From positions 1 through 64,000 of the forward strand of contig NZ_SMZR01000001.1 of assembly GCF_004358665.1 (NCBI RefSeq): a DNA stretch of 64,000 nt, written 5' to 3'. Position numbers and translations under genes: made by a program. Below are positions 61,103-64,000 of this stretch, piece by piece. Source of the stretch: Jeotgalibacillus sp. S-D1. GTDB lineage: Bacteria; Bacillota; Bacilli; Bacillales; Jeotgalibacillaceae. The notes beneath the pieces are model-generated. The model saw only the letters and a program-made list of their open reading frames with translations. It was not told the DNA's origin and ran no database searches. How positions within the stretch are numbered: position 1 is the first letter of the stretch; every line of letters begins with the position of its first letter.

Positions 61103-62690
61103 CGAAGTTCAGGTTCGCAAAGGGCTGCGGATGAAGGTGGATTGGGAGGAGCATGGTTTTAAAGTTGTAAAAGAGGCTTCCAATGGTCAAGAAGCACTGC
61201 AAATTCTGGAACAATCGTTAATCGATGTTGTGATAACCGATATGAGAATGCCAATTATGAACGGCATTGAATTCGCCAAGCAAAGCCAAAAGAACTTTCC
61301 GAATGTAAAAGTGGTCGTTTTATCCGGTTACTCAGACTATGAGTATGTCAGAAACTCGATGAAAGAAGGCGTGAAAGATTACTTGTTAAAGCCGGTTGCG
61401 CCGGATGAGCTAGTCGAAGTATTAGAAAAAATACGCAAAGAGATTGCAGAGGAAAAACAAACGCATGCGGAACAGGAGCGTTTAAAGCAGCTAGCTCTTT
61501 CTCATTTACAGGAGGTTCAGGAACAGTATTTATTATATCTTGCTAAAGATGAGTTTGTTCAGCCTCATGCCGTGAAAGAAAGAATGAGACAGCTTCAGTT
61601 AGATCACCTTGCACGTGAGGAGATGGAGGGAGTTTTTTTAACAGTTGAAATCAGAACTCAACTGGTGAGAGAGTCAATAAGCAGGCAGTGGCTGCCATTT
61701 AAGAAGCTTTGCCAGGGTCTTGCAGCAAGTGATAATAATACGTATCTATTTTCAAATCCAAGCTATTCAAACGTCATTCACTTTTTTATTGTCAGGAGAG
61801 AGGGTCAGACGGGTCAGGTGACATCTTTGATCGATCGGATTCAACGAAAGACAAAGGAAGAGTTAGGGTTGGAGACTGTAATTGGAATTGGCACCAATGT
61901 AAGGGGCATGAAGGAATTTAAAAATGGTTACATTGCAAGTATGCTTTCATGGAGCCAAAGCCGTCTAGGTTCACATTCTCAAATTATTGAGGGAGGTTCA
62001 AAAAAAGATCATAAATTTGAATTTTCCACGGACTTTGAGAAAAAATTGACCAATGCCATTGAAAACACCCGCTTTGATCATTTTAAAGAACATTTGCAGA
62101 TGGAATTAAGTGTGACCGAAAAGCACTCGGTTCTATCATTTTCAATGGTAGCTAACCGTGTATTATTTTTACTTGGTTCAACCGCCAAAAAATATGATAT
62201 TGAATCAGGGGAAATACAAAAAATACTATGGGACTGCCAGCAGGGCATCTGGCAGCTAAATTCACAATCTAATGTGATCGGTTTACTTTTGGATTTAGCC
62301 AATAAAATTATGGACGAAGTACATCTAACACGTTTTTCTAATGTTAAACTAATTGAAAGCATACGACAGTATGTAAATCTTCATTTCTCAGATGAGATTT
62401 CTCTTACTGCTCTTTCTGAATTGTTTCACATTAACAGTGCTCATTTATCGGAAACTTTTAAAAATCATGTTGGACAGAATTTTAGTGATTACCTTGTGAG
62501 CCTTCGTATGAAAAAAGCGGAGAGTCTATTAAAAGACAGTCAGCTGAAGATTATTGATATAGCGAATTTAGTTGGTTTTTCAAGTGCCGGATATTTTAGT
62601 ACAGTGTTTAAAAAATACAGCGGGCAGTCTCCTCTTGAATTCCGGAAACTAGTAAATGAGGGCGGAACGCTTAAGTCAACAGGTTATTGA
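61077..62690 (+). CDS. Response regulator with AraC DNA-binding domain, YesN family
   Basis: 537 residues. Receiver domain about 1-120 with ITDDE at the N-terminus, phosphoacceptor Asp55 in VVITDMRMP, and KPV near 106. A long middle helical/alpha-beta part follows (about 130-425). The C-terminus is an AraC helix-turn-helix pair: ISLTALSELFHINSAHLSETF and DIANLVGFSSAGYFSTVFKKY near residues 445 and 495. Partner of the preceding kinase. The start at 61077 has GGGGGAAGG. It probably activates the sugar-binding protein gene that follows after 14 bases. Confidence 0.92.
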   Translation: MLNVMITDDEVQVRKGLRMKVDWEEHGFKVVKEASNGQEALQILEQSLIDVVITDMRMPIMNGIEFAKQSQKNFPNVKVVVLSGYSDYEYVRNSMKEGVKDYLLKPVAPDELVEVLEKIRKEIAEEKQTHAEQERLKQLALSHLQEVQEQYLLYLAKDEFVQPHAVKERMRQLQLDHLAREEMEGVFLTVEIRTQLVRESISRQWLPFKKLCQGLAASDNNTYLFSNPSYSNVIHFFIVRREGQTGQVTSLIDRIQRKTKEELGLETVIGIGTNVRGMKEFKNGYIASMLSWSQSRLGSHSQIIEGGSKKDHKFEFSTDFEKKLTNAIENTRFDHFKEHLQMELSVTEKHSVLSFSMVANRVLFLLGSTAKKYDIESGEIQKILWDCQQGIWQLNSQSNVIGLLLDLANKIMDEVHLTRFSNVKLIESIRQYVNLHFSDEISLTALSELFHINSAHLSETFKNHVGQNFSDYLVSLRMKKAESLLKDSQLKIIDIANLVGFSSAGYFSTVFKKYSGQSPLEFRKLVNEGGTLKSTGY

Positions 62691-62704
62691 AGGCAGGGAT
62701 GGGG

Positions 62705-64000
62705 ATGAAAAAAGGATTGTTCACCATAATGATTGTCATATTACTGGTCCTTTCCGGTGCTGGATGGATTTATGTGGATTTTTATCTGAATAATCGTACT
62801 GCAGAGATCGAAACAGAGAAAGAAAAACCAGTCACCCTTACGTTTTGGAGAAATTACGGGAATGCCGGTGAAAATAAGGCCTATGAAGAATTAATTGAAA
62901 ATTTCGAACAAAAGTACCCGCATATTCAAATCAATATGAATTCCATCCAATACGGAGATTATGAATTAAGGCTCCGAACAGAGATAGCTGCGGGAAGCCC
63001 GCCCGATATTATGTCCATCGACAGCCCAAACCTTGCTCTTTATGCACATAGAGGATCACTCATTTCATTGGATTCATTCATGGAGGAAGACGGAGTCATT
63101 CATGATATTCCGCAGGAGCTGGTAGATGGAATAAGCTATCAGGGCAATGTGTATCTCGCACCGGTAGTCGCTCCAGGCATTGCTTTATTTTATAATAAGC
63201 ATTTGTTTAAAAAAGCAGGAGTTCCCCTTCCTTCAAGTGATCCTGCCAAGCCTATGTCCTGGGACGAAGTGCTTGAGGCTGCTGTGAAAATTACTGATCG
63301 AAAAAAAGGAATTATAGGAATAGACCCCGCTCAGGGCTTTGCAGGGGGTGAATCACCTGCATACTTTAAACTGCCGATCCTGTGGCAGTTTGGTGGAGAA
63401 GTGTTGAGCCCTGATAATACTACTGCCAGCGGTTACTTAAATTCGGAAGATTCCATAAAGGCTCTTGAATTTTATCAGGATTTATATCATGGGGAAAAAG
63501 TGGCAGCAATTGAAATGCCCAAAGAATCATTTGAAAGTGGAAAGCTGGGTATGACGGTGCTCGGATCGTGGGCGCTTGGGGAATTAAAATCGGCTCATCC
63601 TGAGTTTAAGCTGGGTGAGGATTATGGGATTGCCCCGCTGCCAAAAGGGGAGTATCAAGTAGTTCCAAACGGCAGCTGGTCACTTGGGATATCTTCCCGT
63701 TCTGAGCATCCCGACGAAGCATGGAAATTTATAGAGTTTCTTACAAGCTATGAGGGAATGAAGACCTATGTTACGGTCACAGGGGATATTCCGGCAAGGC
63801 AGTCAGTTGCTAAAGCTTTCCCGGAATTTAATGAATATCCAAACAATATCTTTGTCGAGCAGTCCCGCAAGTATTCAAAGAATCGTCCTGTGACCCCTGC
63901 TTACCCAGTAGTGAGCAGTACGATAAAGACATTATTTGAAGATATCGGCATTGGCAACAAAGATGTGAAAGATTCTGCCGATCGGGCAGTAAGAACAATT
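62705..64000 (+). CDS. Extracellular sugar-binding protein, ABC transporter family 1 (partial)
   Basis: The first 432 residues are in the window with no stop. The N-terminus MKKGLFTIMIVILLVLSGAGWIY is one hydrophobic helix with no lipobox Cys. The mature part is a MalE-like solute-binding protein: VTLTFWRNYGNAGEN near residue 43, FEQKYPHIQINM, AAGSPPDIMSIDSPN near 97, APGIALFYNKHLFKKAG near 155, MTVLGSWALGELK near 280 and PNGSWSLGISSRS near 320. The permease genes should lie beyond the window end. It lies 14 bases after the YesN gene and is probably under its control. The substrate is likely an oligosaccharide. Confidence 0.9.
   Translation, partial: MKKGLFTIMIVILLVLSGAGWIYVDFYLNNRTAEIETEKEKPVTLTFWRNYGNAGENKAYEELIENFEQKYPHIQINMNSIQYGDYELRLRTEIAAGSPPDIMSIDSPNLALYAHRGSLISLDSFMEEDGVIHDIPQELVDGISYQGNVYLAPVVAPGIALFYNKHLFKKAGVPLPSSDPAKPMSWDEVLEAAVKITDRKKGIIGIDPAQGFAGGESPAYFKLPILWQFGGEVLSPDNTTASGYLNSEDSIKALEFYQDLYHGEKVAAIEMPKESFESGKLGMTVLGSWALGELKSAHPEFKLGEDYGIAPLPKGEYQVVPNGSWSLGISSRSEHPDEAWKFIEFLTSYEGMKTYVTVTGDIPARQSVAKAFPEFNEYPNNIFVEQSRKYSKNRPVTPAYPVVSSTIKTLFEDIGIGNKDVKDSADRAVRTI

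Overview
The window is a stretch of chromosome from a spore-forming, low-to-mid GC Firmicute of the family Bacillaceae; I cannot name the genus. The evidence is a Bacillus-type rrn/tRNA cluster whose tRNA order nearly matches B. subtilis trnB, strong AGGAGG ribosome binding sites, an S-box (SAM-I) riboswitch in front of metK, and runs of genes known from B. subtilis (menFDHB, menEC, dps-ytkD-ytmA-ytmB, pckA/metK, ytoA/ytpA-ytpB).

Layout: 1-2221 holds the 3' end of a 23S rRNA, a 5S rRNA and 20 tRNAs. 2324-15919 is the menaquinone region: yteA and menA on the minus strand, then menF-D-H-B and menE-C on the plus strand. Between menB and menE lie four genes of spore-coat or exosporium character (9141-13186), so the usual six-gene men operon is split; menE has its own extended -10 promoter. 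15952-22481 is a mixed housekeeping region: an orphan zinc-binding lipoprotein with a His/Glu tandem repeat and a good Zur box, yidD, ytzI, dps, ytkD, ytmA, ytmB and a methyltransferase. 22875-32530 is a Fur-box-preceded, translationally coupled siderophore operon in the same gene order as rhizobactin rhbABCDEF, ending in an aspartokinase with strongly altered ACT domains. The likely product is schizokinen or a close relative.

32951-36907 is a csbB-gtrA-yfhO operon (teichoic acid glycosylation) with a sigma-B-type promoter. pckA and metK diverge at 38885/39372 and topB follows. 42959-49007 is a PTS block (PRD regulator carrying EIIB and EIIA domains, UlaB-like EIIB, UlaA-like EIIC, transketolase). 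It is bounded by two near-identical hairpins, the second being the 3' end of the minus-strand K+/H+ antiporter gene, which suggests insertion. 50676-55522 holds ytoA, ytpA, ytpB, htpX and a flavin-dependent monooxygenase. 56147-64000 holds a GH13 glucosidase, small genes, and a YesM/YesN two-component system followed by a sugar-binding protein cut off by the window end.

Two kinds of intergenic repeat stand out. One is a degenerate palindromic element of about 120-150 bp (four copies or fragments). The other is a 21-bp-phased array built on TTCT(G/A)CA at 32839-32907 and 55629-55685, each array close to a copy of the long element. All calls are from reading sequence and translations by eye; no database search was run.
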